This document shows, piece after piece, positions 19,836 through 27,881 of a stretch of DNA of 45,177 nt. The number at the start of each line of letters is the position of its first letter. Position 1 is the stretch's first letter. The position numbers were made by a program, and so were the translations under genes. This DNA comes from Chloroflexota bacterium (GTDB lineage Bacteria; Chloroflexota; Dehalococcoidia; DSTF01; RBG-16-68-14). A model generated the notes under the pieces. The model did no database searches. It worked only from the letters and a program-made list of their open reading frames with translations, and had not been told where the DNA came from. The DNA is taken from contig JADFPV010000015.1 of the NCBI GenBank assembly GCA_022562155.1, positions 1-45,177 of the forward strand. Reading direction: 5' to 3'.

Positions 19836-20027
19836 GTATGAGGAGAGGGTCGTGGCGCGGCGGAATAGACATCCCAAACCCTGAGCGAAGGCGGGGTCTG
19901 GCCCCTCGCAGGGGCGCTAGCTGCTTCGTCGCGCTCAGCATAACGGATGGCCGACTTCCTCGCCCATTTCCCGGTCCCTCTCCAGCCAGCGGGGGAGCGG
20001 AGCTAGCGTGGGTTGGTGTAGGCGCGC

Positions 20028-21041
20028 TTAGGGCAATGGTTGGGCGTCTTGGCCGGTGTAGTAGATGGGTGGGTTCACACCCTCGCTCGCCGTGTAGAAA
20101 CCTGCGCTTGTGGCGTCGAACGCGATTGCTTCGCCCTGCGGTTCTATTGCTGAAGACGCCTCGCACGGTTCGTTAGTGAACGCCTCCGAGAGCGCAGCGC
20201 CGCCCTGGAGCTGCCAGACCCAGACTGTCTCGTACGTTCGAATTGCCACCATACTGCGGTCGGGCGCTACGTCCCCGCCCGTCGGCAGCCAGCCAATTCC
20301 CAGCACGAGCGGACTCGCATCATCCGGAGGCTCCACGGCGCTCTTTAGGGCCTTGAAGTCGACCGTGGCTACCTCTTCCAGAATGGTATCCGGCCCGGCG
20401 AAGTCCACGGTGCGGAACAGGGTGGACGGGCCGCCATCGATCTCCTTGGTGATGATATAGATCGCTCCGTCAAGGGGGTCGACGAGGAGCACTTCAGCGT
20501 CATGCGGCCTGTCCGGGTACCGCAGCACCAACGTCTCGACGTCTGTGATGTCTCCGCTTGAGCCGGCGTCGGGCTCTAACACGCGGTAGACGATGACTTC
20601 AGGGCGCTCGGCAGGGTTGTCGCCGATGTCGCCCAGGTAGAGATAGTCCTCACCTTCGACAGGGCCGGGACCGATGGCCATGTCCTCCCAATCGATGGCC
20701 TCTACACCGGCCAGTGTGTAAGAACCAAGATGCCGGCCGTCAACTGCCATCGCGAACACGCGGGCGACGTCGCCGCTGTCGTTGTGCGCCCAGAGGACAT
20801 CTTCCTGCGAGCGGCTCGCCACCAGCCCTGATATCTCCGTCAGCAGTTCGGTCTCGACCGTACCGCGCATCGTGGCCGGTCCCGCTCCGCACATCGTTTC
20901 GGCGGCGAGAATCGCCGTTGGCGTGGCAACGAGAGTCGGCGATGCTGGAGGTGTGTCGTCGCCATCGCCGCCGCAGGCGGCCACGATCACTGCGACTGCG
21001 ATGCTCGCGATTACTGCTGTGCGTAGTGTCATCTTCGTCAT
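20028..21041 (-). CDS. Secreted lipoprotein, beta-propeller-like
   Basis: Lipobox-like VIVAACGGDGDD; repeats such as DVLWAHNDSGDVARVFAMAVDG and DWEDMAIGPGPVEGEDYLYLGDIGDN. Confidence 0.75.
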   Translation of the reverse strand: MTKMTLRTAVIASIAVAVIVAACGGDGDDTPPASPTLVATPTAILAAETMCGAGPATMRGTVETELLTEISGLVASRSQEDVLWAHNDSGDVARVFAMAVDGRHLGSYTLAGVEAIDWEDMAIGPGPVEGEDYLYLGDIGDNPAERPEVIVYRVLEPDAGSSGDITDVETLVLRYPDRPHDAEVLLVDPLDGAIYIITKEIDGGPSTLFRTVDFAGPDTILEEVATVDFKALKSAVEPPDDASPLVLGIGWLPTGGDVAPDRSMVAIRTYETVWVWQLQGGAALSEAFTNEPCEASSAIEPQGEAIAFDATSAGFYTASEGVNPPIYYTGQDAQPLP

Positions 21042-21189
21042 GCTCCTGCTGCTGTGGACGGAGTGTAGCAGAAGGCGCGGCTGTGCCACTACCAAGTGAG
21101 AGGGCAGGAGGAAGGCTAGGAGGCACCGTCCGGCGCTGGCGAGCTGCGCCGTCTATGTTGAACCCTGACCCTTCGGCTAAAATCGACAT

Positions 21190-22299
21190 GTGAACCTGAC
21201 GAAGATCATCCACTATGAGTCGTGGCGTGACCCGAGTAAGCGCGCTGAGATCGACCACTTCGTCGTCATGACTCCCGCAGGCGACGTTGATGACGACGCA
21301 AGTGTTCACGTTTACATTGCATTCACGGTTCGCCTCCTGTCCTCTATGAGCCTGACAGAGCCCGATAAGGTGATCGTGCGGATGAGAGCGGGACTAGCCC
21401 ATATCCGAGCTTTGATCGTAGACAATGCCCTAACGCCGGGTGAAAAGTACGACTTCATGTTCACGACTGACAGTCCGCCACCAATGGCCCAATTCAAGTG
21501 GAAGGAGTGCGTGTACCAGGAGCACGCACTGCTGGGGCTCCGGTGCCGGGCGGCGCATCCCCGAGACCGCGCGGCAGGCGTTACTACAACCGAGATTTGT
21601 GAGCAGTGTCAACTACCAAGTACGGATCTGCTGTGCGACGCCGTGACGCACCCCGTCGTCACCGGCAACGAGGAGGCTCCGGCCTTGACGGCCCGCAATC
21701 TAGTCGACTCGAAGTGCGATGTAGGCAGCGAAGAGTTTGACGGAGCAGTCAATTGCGTCCCCCACATCAGGTCATGCTGGCATAAGACGATACCCCTTAA
21801 AGCCGACGTGGCGACAGAGCCAGCCCGAGAACTACTGGATTTGGTCGACCTCCTCAACAGTGTCTTCCAAAAAAAGTATGGCTTCGGACTAATGCGGTTA
21901 CGCAAGGCTCAGACAATTCAAGCGCTCGCCGGACCCAGCGGCGGAAGAGATGCGTATGAATCTAAGGTTCAGGCGTTAGGAAGGCTGCTTGAACACATTC
22001 AGGGAAGTGAGCTAGCCGACTCCATTGGTGCGTCAACACCTAACGAAGGCTCGATCTCCAAACTAGAGGCATTTCTACTTGCGCTATCCATTCCTGACGT
22101 GCCGCGTGTGATTCAGCCTCTCCGTGATGCAGTTACCGTAAGGGTCGACCTATCCCACGACAGGACGACACAGGACATCGTCAGCGCTTGCGAACGGCTG
22201 GGAATATCTCTACCAGTGAAAGATTTCGACGAAGCATGGGAGCGCATAGTTAGCGCCGTCCTGGGGGCGCTCAGCTACTTGCGCGACGAGATCGCCTAA
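21190..22299 (+). CDS. Uncharacterised accessory protein with a Cys/His-rich middle segment
   Basis: 369-aa ORF; CEQCQLPSTDLLCDAVTHP...SKCDVG...NCVPHIRSCWHK. No family recognised. Confidence 0.7.
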   Translation: MNLTKIIHYESWRDPSKRAEIDHFVVMTPAGDVDDDASVHVYIAFTVRLLSSMSLTEPDKVIVRMRAGLAHIRALIVDNALTPGEKYDFMFTTDSPPPMAQFKWKECVYQEHALLGLRCRAAHPRDRAAGVTTTEICEQCQLPSTDLLCDAVTHPVVTGNEEAPALTARNLVDSKCDVGSEEFDGAVNCVPHIRSCWHKTIPLKADVATEPARELLDLVDLLNSVFQKKYGFGLMRLRKAQTIQALAGPSGGRDAYESKVQALGRLLEHIQGSELADSIGASTPNEGSISKLEAFLLALSIPDVPRVIQPLRDAVTVRVDLSHDRTTQDIVSACERLGISLPVKDFDEAWERIVSAVLGALSYLRDEIA

Positions 22300-22316
22300 C
22301 CCTCGCTTAACTCAGA

Positions 22317-22403
22317 GTCAGGTACGGCCTGTTCGCTGACCTCGGCGAGACGGAACTACGAGGCTTCGAAGACCCCGTGAAGCTCTGGGAGCTGAGATGG
22401 TAG
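22317..22403 (+). pseudogene. C-terminal remnant of a cyclase-domain protein
   Basis: Frame VRYGLFADLGETELRGFEDPVKLWELRW* ends at TAG 22401-22403; resembles the tail FADRGEVxLRGFEDPVRLYEVRW of hydrolase-cyclase proteins. Confidence 0.55.
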
Positions 22404-22418
22404 GAGGACAACTAGAAG

Positions 22419-22946
22419 ATGCAAACCAACGATAAGATCCGCTTTCTGCGCAACCTTCGGGCGGTTCGAAACTACACGCCTGAACAGATTCCCGAGGACG
22501 TTCTCAGCGACATTCTTGAGGTTGGCCGATGGTCGGGAAGCGCTAGCAACCTCCAAGGCACGGAAGTCGTGGTGGTGCGCGACTCCCAGATCATGCAGCG
22601 AATGTCAGAGGCCGGGGCGCGGCCCGCTGCGGGGGCTACCGTTGCGCTTGTGGTCGTTACGTCGGGAGACCCCGACAGGCACGATCTCCATACCTTCGAT
22701 AGTGGCAGGCTCGTCGAACGACTTCTCTTAGCAGCCGACGCTCACGGCGTCGGAGGCAACATCGCCACGCTAAAAGAGGACGGCCCCGACATCATCAAAC
22801 AGCTGCTCGGAATCCCTGCGGAGAAGCGCATCTGGACTGTCGTGACAATGGGCTACGTCGATGAGGAAGCAAAAAGGACCCGTCCCAAGAGTCCTACCGC
22901 TGGGCGAAAGCCCATGGGAGACTTCGTGCACTGGGACAGCTACTAA
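22419..22946 (+). CDS. Nitroreductase family protein
   Basis: IRFLRNLRAVRNYTPEQIPEDVLSDILEVGRWSGSASNLQGTEVVVV, typical nitroreductase N-terminus. Confidence 0.88.
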   Translation: MQTNDKIRFLRNLRAVRNYTPEQIPEDVLSDILEVGRWSGSASNLQGTEVVVVRDSQIMQRMSEAGARPAAGATVALVVVTSGDPDRHDLHTFDSGRLVERLLLAADAHGVGGNIATLKEDGPDIIKQLLGIPAEKRIWTVVTMGYVDEEAKRTRPKSPTAGRKPMGDFVHWDSY

Positions 22947-22981
22947 CGGCGGGACCGATCCTGCTGGTCACGCTGGAAGGC

Positions 22982-23605
22982 TTAAGAGCCGACCTCTTCG
23001 GGTGTGTCAGACTCCTGGGCCGCGAGGCGTTCTCTTCTCAGGGCTAGTTGTGCTGGAAGTACGTACACGTAACGGAAGAACCATCTGCAGAACTCGACGA
23101 TCTCTCGGGCGTCGGTTTCGTCATTCCACTTCTTCTCGTCGGCTTCCTCCTGATCTCCATGTGCACCGAGGTTACGGGCGAGCCTGCTCTCATGTGCCCA
23201 CTCAGCCAACGCCGGTGTGATCTGATGATCAGCTGCGAGTGCCTCGATCCGTCCGAAGAGGGAGCCGTCCGTAGCCCCGAGTGTCATGGTCGCTTCTCCA
23301 AGTGCCCTTCCACACATGAGGACAACCGCATCCCAGGCCTTCGCGTTGAGTGCGCCGAGTGCTTGCCCGAAGGCTACCGCCACGTCGCTAGGTAGCTCAT
23401 CTTGGGGGCCCTGCTCAACCTCTGGGAAAATCTCTTCGACCGTTGCATTTTCGTTGTTGGTCACCACAGCAATCGCCCGCTGGCAAAAGCGGCATCGTTC
23501 AAGATGAATCTGTGAGTCGGGGTCGCCCCAGAACCGATGCAAGTCGCCTAGCCCCTCAAATTCAGTACCGGTGCGACAGTGCGGGCAGATTCTGCGTGGC
23601 ACCAT
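22982..23605 (-). CDS. DUF4145 (HEPN-like) protein with N-terminal zinc ribbon
   Basis: CPHC...CRFC zinc ribbon; GALNAKAWDAVVLMCGRALGEATM...ITPALAEWAHESRLARNLGAHGDQEEADE contains RNLGAH (RNxxxH). Confidence 0.75.
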   Translation of the reverse strand: MVPRRICPHCRTGTEFEGLGDLHRFWGDPDSQIHLERCRFCQRAIAVVTNNENATVEEIFPEVEQGPQDELPSDVAVAFGQALGALNAKAWDAVVLMCGRALGEATMTLGATDGSLFGRIEALAADHQITPALAEWAHESRLARNLGAHGDQEEADEKKWNDETDAREIVEFCRWFFRYVYVLPAQLALRRERLAAQESDTPEEVGS

Positions 23606-23623
23606 AACGGTTGGAGTGTATCG

Positions 23624-24691
23624 CTAGGGCCGAGTCTGCGGAAGGAGTCCAGCCTGTTCTAAAGCCGCTTCGCATAGCTGTAATAAGGTGTCCTCGCCGA
23701 TTGCTGTTAGGTTCTCGTGGAGGTAGAAGTACTTCTTCGTCTGGTGGACTTCCAACCCGGGGGCCAGCGTTACGCCGGGATTGCTGGCGAGCTCGAACCA
23801 CAGACCGAGACCCCTACTGCTTGTCAGCTCAACACCGAACAGCGACCTGCCGAAGCACCTCAAATTCACATCTCTTTTCGAGAATGTCGTCTCAGGCTGC
23901 CAACCTTCAGCGACCCGCTCAAGGCCCTCAATAAGCTGTTTGGCGAGGTTCACATCGGCCTCAGGCCAGTCCTCGTCCCGGTATTTCTCCCAGCTCCACT
24001 GCACGCGTGGGGGACGAGTCGCGACCTTGCGGGCATACCCATGTAGCGACGGCACGAAAATACTCCGGCCTGCTTCATCTTCGAACGCCGACACCTGGAG
24101 CAAATAGAGTTCGAATGTGCTGAAGGAGTTCACAAACGTCACGATCTTCTGAGCCTGCTCACCGACCTCATCGACCGCAACGATGAGCCTAATCCGCCCA
24201 TTTCGTAGGTGCTCTTCGACCATAGCCTTGAACGAGTCCACGCTCACGGTGCTCGCGGCTTCGTCAAGGAAGGCTTCGAGATTCTCATCGAATGAGCGTC
24301 CTTTCTGAGGCTCAGGACACTTCTTGCTCTTCTTATAAAACTCCTCCGCCTGGCGTTGAAGGTCGAAGATCGTGCTCTCGGAAAGGTACGCCGCGTACTC
24401 CAGCACCTGAGCCACCACTTCCCGCCGGGCTTCCGGGTTCCGGCTGAGTTTTGTCTCAACTATGGTCAGGATTCCATCAGAACCAACCAGGAGAACGTCG
24501 GCTCTCCCCGTCCCCGCAGGCCATTCCTCACCGAGGATCAGGAACGAAACACCCTCGTCGGTTACGGAACCGAGCGGCACGAGGCTGGGCAGTTGTATGA
24601 TGCTGTCCTTCAGAACTTCCTCGTATGCGAACGGTTTGCTTTCGAGGACTCGATGTTGACCGTTGGCTTCTTGGACGATGATAGATGACAT
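23624..24691 (-). CDS. PD-(D/E)XK (NucS/DUF91-like) nuclease family protein
   Basis: GRADVLLVGSDGILTIVETKLSRNPEARREVVAQVLEYAAYL contains the D...ExK core. Start taken at MSSIIVQEANGQHRV; coordinate accurate to about 1 nt. Confidence 0.75.
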   Translation of the reverse strand: MSSIIVQEANGQHRVLESKPFAYEEVLKDSIIQLPSLVPLGSVTDEGVSFLILGEEWPAGTGRADVLLVGSDGILTIVETKLSRNPEARREVVAQVLEYAAYLSESTIFDLQRQAEEFYKKSKKCPEPQKGRSFDENLEAFLDEAASTVSVDSFKAMVEEHLRNGRIRLIVAVDEVGEQAQKIVTFVNSFSTFELYLLQVSAFEDEAGRSIFVPSLHGYARKVATRPPRVQWSWEKYRDEDWPEADVNLAKQLIEGLERVAEGWQPETTFSKRDVNLRCFGRSLFGVELTSSRGLGLWFELASNPGVTLAPGLEVHQTKKYFYLHENLTAIGEDTLLQLCEAALEQAGLLPQTRP

Positions 24692-24943
24692 GCTGGGTCC
24701 TCTGCTATAGGCATGATCTTCGGCGGGAAGCATAGCATGTACCGTCGATTTTCGGCTGGCAGGCGTGGGTACGGATGGGATGTGAGCGTCAGGCCTCATC
24801 GTGTGGGCTCGCCTGGGTATGAGTGGTAGAGTCTGCTCATCTTGTCCCGCAGCTTGCAGCATCGCTATAGTGACGAAAAGCACGAATGGGGTATGGCCGG
24901 GCTAAGGCCCAGACGGGCAGGCCCGGCTCGCTACGGAGATTGC

Positions 24944-25417
24944 GTGCTCGATACTGAAGCGACGCTAGAGATCGCGGAACTGGTTGCCGAGTTCAAGCCC
25001 GGCAACGCCGATCTGATTCCGGCGCTGCATAAGGTGCAGCACCGCTATGGCTATGTCCCCAGAGAGGCGATGGGCGTGGTCGCGAAGCAGCTACGGCTGG
25101 GCGAGGCGCAGGTCTACGGCGCGGTTACGTTCTACTCAGAGCTGCGTGTGATCCCGCCGCCGCAGACGCGCATCGATTGGTGCAGCGGCCCGGCCTGCCG
25201 CCTGAAGGGCGGCGAGAACGTGCGGCTGGCGCTAGAGTCGGTGCTTGAGATCGGCATGGAGGAGAACACCGCGGGCGACAAGGTCGGCCTGCACCTGGCC
25301 CAGTGCAACGGCACGTGCGATTTCGCGCCGCAGATCTGGGTCGACGGCAAGGTCGTCGGTCCCCTGACGGCGGCGGACACGATCACGCTGGCGCGCGAGC
25401 TGAAGGAGAAGAACTGA
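24944..25417 (+). CDS. NADH dehydrogenase subunit E-like (thioredoxin-like [2Fe-2S])
   Basis: ALHKVQHRYGYVPREAM...VYGAVTFYSEL...WCSGPACRLKGGENV...LAQCNGTCDFAPQIWVDGKVVG. GTG start. Confidence 0.9.
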   Translation: MLDTEATLEIAELVAEFKPGNADLIPALHKVQHRYGYVPREAMGVVAKQLRLGEAQVYGAVTFYSELRVIPPPQTRIDWCSGPACRLKGGENVRLALESVLEIGMEENTAGDKVGLHLAQCNGTCDFAPQIWVDGKVVGPLTAADTITLARELKEKN

Positions 25418-25422
25418 TCATG

Positions 25423-25479
25423 CTGAGCTTGTCGAAGCATGGCCGCATGAGTAGGTTCATCATCCTTCGACAGGCTCAG
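25423..25479. repeat. REP-like inverted repeat between the NuoE-like and NuoF-like genes
   Basis: CTGAGCTTGTCGAAG (25423-25437) and CTTCGACAGGCTCAG (25465-25479) pair with one wobble/mismatch. Confidence 0.85.
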
Positions 25480-25514
25480 GATGGAGTTGGTGCGGCACAG
25501 GATGGCATAGCGAC

Positions 25515-27410
25515 ATGCTGAAGGCGTACGAGGAGTTGCGCGCGAAATCCGACGAGGTCTGGAAGAACACTCAGGCCCGGACGGTGATCCGCGTGCCGAT
25601 TGCGACCTGCAGTATTGCCGCAGGCGCTCGTGAGACCTTGGAAGCATTGGAGTCAGCCGTGAAGGAACGCGGCCTCGACGTCGACGTACAGACGGTGGGC
25701 GAGCGCGGGCTGTGCTGGCTGGAGCCGCTGGTGGAGATCGTTAAGGCAGATGGCAGCGCCGTACTTTATGAGCACGTTACGTCCGATAAGGTCGAACAAC
25801 TGCTCGATGAAGCGCTCGATGACGTAAGCGCCGACTTGGCGTTCGCCGTCGTGGAGGGCACTGACGTCGAAGGGCTGCAGCGGCTGGATGACTTCGACCT
25901 GTGGGCGCTGCAGGAGCGCCGCTTGCTTCTCCGCTGCGGCATCATCGACCCCGATAACATCGACCACTACATCGCGCACGGCGGCTACTCCGGCCTGGCA
26001 CAGGCGCTGGACCAGTCGCAGGAAGAGGTGATCCAGACCGTCAGCGACTCGACGCTGCGTGGCCGCAGCGGTTCGGCGTTCCCGACGGGGACGAAATGGG
26101 AGTTCCTGCGCGGCAAAGAGCGCGAGCCGAAGTACCTGATCTGCAACGCGGACGAGGGCGACCCCGGCGCGTTCGTGAATCGCATCCTGATGGAGTGCGA
26201 CCCACAGTCCGTGATCGAGGGGATGGTGATTGCCGCCCACGCGACCGGCGCGACCTATGCGTTCTTCTACCTGCGCGAAGAGTATCCGCTGGCGATCGAA
26301 CGCATGGAGAAGGCCGTCGAACAGGCGCGTGAGCGCGGCCTGCTCGGCGACAACATCCTGGAGAGCGGCCTCTCGTTCGACATGAAGATCTGGGTTGGCG
26401 CCGGCTCGTACGTCTGCGGCGAAGAATCCGGCCTGCTGGCGTCGCTCGACGACGAGCGGGGGATGCCACGCATCCGCCCGCCGTTCCCGGCGGACTCCGG
26501 CGTCTTCGAGCAGCCGACGAACGTCAACAACGTCGAGACCTATTCGGACGTGACGCTGATCATGGAGAAGGGCCTCGAGTTCTACAACTCGGTTGGCACC
26601 GAGGCGAACAAGGGCACGAAGATCTTCAGCCTCTCCGGTCATATCCAACGCGTGTGCGTCGTCGAGGTGGCGTTCGGCTACCCGCTGCGCGACCTCTACC
26701 ACGCCGTCGACCCGGCGACCTACCAAGAGCGGCGCAAGCTGAAGGCGCTGCAGGCGGGCGCGGCGCTCGCAGGCATTCTGCCGACCCACATCGCGCTCAA
26801 GCTGCCGCTGGACCCGGAGGCGTTCAAGCCGCATGGCGTCCTCATGGGGGGCGGCGGGCTGGTATTTATCGACGACACGGCCTGCATCGTCGACCTCAAC
26901 GTGATGTTCTCGTGGTTCCTGGAAGACGAGTCGTGCGGGCGCTGCACGACGTGCCATGGCGGCACGCAGCGTATGTCCGAGATCTTCCGTCGCATCGGCA
27001 GGGGCGGGGGCAAATCGAATGACTACGACAAGATGGAGCTCTTGGGCCAGGCGCTTCAGTACTCCAACTGCATTCACGGCTCGGCGTCGCCGACGATCAT
27101 GCTGAGGAGCGCCGAGTATTTCCGCGAGGAGATCGACCAGCACATCAATGAGCAGCGTTGCGCGGCAAAAGTCTGCCGCGACCTGATCCGCTATGAGATC
27201 GACAGCGACAGCGACAGTGACAAGCTGCCCGAGGCGGCGGCGATCTGCCCGACGGAGGCGGTCGTCCAAGAAGACGAGAAGTGGTCGATCGACCAGTCGA
27301 AGTGCATCAAGTGCAACGCCTGCAAGGACGTCGCGCCCGACGCCGTCCGTATCGTCGACGCGTTCGATGTGCTGCCTCTCACGCCCGTCGGGGCTTCCGC
27401 CACGGCGTAG
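25515..27410 (+). CDS. NADH dehydrogenase subunit F-like (NuoF/HoxF/HndC type) with C-terminal ferredoxin-like domain
   Basis: LRGRSGSAFPTGTKWEFLRG, NADEGDPGAFVNRILMECDP, VGAGSYVCGEESGLLASLDDERGMPRIRPPFPADSGVFEQPTNVNNVETYS, ESCGRCTTCHGGTQRM, CIKCNACKDVAP. Confidence 0.9.
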   Translation: MLKAYEELRAKSDEVWKNTQARTVIRVPIATCSIAAGARETLEALESAVKERGLDVDVQTVGERGLCWLEPLVEIVKADGSAVLYEHVTSDKVEQLLDEALDDVSADLAFAVVEGTDVEGLQRLDDFDLWALQERRLLLRCGIIDPDNIDHYIAHGGYSGLAQALDQSQEEVIQTVSDSTLRGRSGSAFPTGTKWEFLRGKEREPKYLICNADEGDPGAFVNRILMECDPQSVIEGMVIAAHATGATYAFFYLREEYPLAIERMEKAVEQARERGLLGDNILESGLSFDMKIWVGAGSYVCGEESGLLASLDDERGMPRIRPPFPADSGVFEQPTNVNNVETYSDVTLIMEKGLEFYNSVGTEANKGTKIFSLSGHIQRVCVVEVAFGYPLRDLYHAVDPATYQERRKLKALQAGAALAGILPTHIALKLPLDPEAFKPHGVLMGGGGLVFIDDTACIVDLNVMFSWFLEDESCGRCTTCHGGTQRMSEIFRRIGRGGGKSNDYDKMELLGQALQYSNCIHGSASPTIMLRSAEYFREEIDQHINEQRCAAKVCRDLIRYEIDSDSDSDKLPEAAAICPTEAVVQEDEKWSIDQSKCIKCNACKDVAPDAVRIVDAFDVLPLTPVGASATA

Positions 27411-27439
27411 ACCAGACGAAAGCTAGTTTTACCGGCGTC

Positions 27440-27718
27440 TTACCTGGGGCCGGACTGCGCCCGTCGCTGGGCCGCTCTGCCGCGAATGGTCATGACAGAG
27501 AGCGTCGAGATCGCGCCCAAGATCGCGCTTAGTAGCAGTGCCCAGATGACGCGCGTCTCCCATTCGAATCAAAGGAAACGCACTTCGGCCTGCTGGAGGT
27601 TCTGCAAGAAGAAGGTGATGAGGACGACGATGATGGCGATGCCCCCGTAGAGGCGCAGCCTCTCGGAGAACGACATCTCGTCTGGGTTCGCTGGTACGGT
27701 CGGCCGGTCTTGGCTCAT
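27440..27718 (-). pseudogene. LapA-domain (DUF1049-like) membrane protein interrupted by in-frame TGA at 27569-27571
   Basis: MSQDRPTVPANPDEMSFSERLRLYGGIAIIVVLITFFLQNLQQAEVRFL*FEWETRVIWALLLSAILGAISTLSVMTIRGRAAQRRAQSGPR*. Confidence 0.65.
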
Positions 27719-27881
27719 TGTGCCGTCCTTTCTCGATGACACTGTGCTGCTCGGCCCACTATACTACTCGACCGTCAAGAAGATGATTTGGAGGCCGAGT
27801 TGTCGACGCCGAAGCCGTCCTATACAATAGGGCAAACGTTCTGCTGGCCCAGCGCAGTCTTTCCGTAGGCGAATCTGCCCC

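Noticed and set aside
25653-27269. 538-aa minus-strand ORF
   Set aside because: Antisense to the well-supported NuoF-like gene; low-complexity, Arg/Val-rich composition typical of shadow ORFs.
27569-27571. Genome-wide recoding of TGA to Trp
   Set aside because: Other genes here end at TGA in the expected place (for example the cca frame, ispE/rsmA junction and the NuoE-like gene), so the lapA TGA is a local event.
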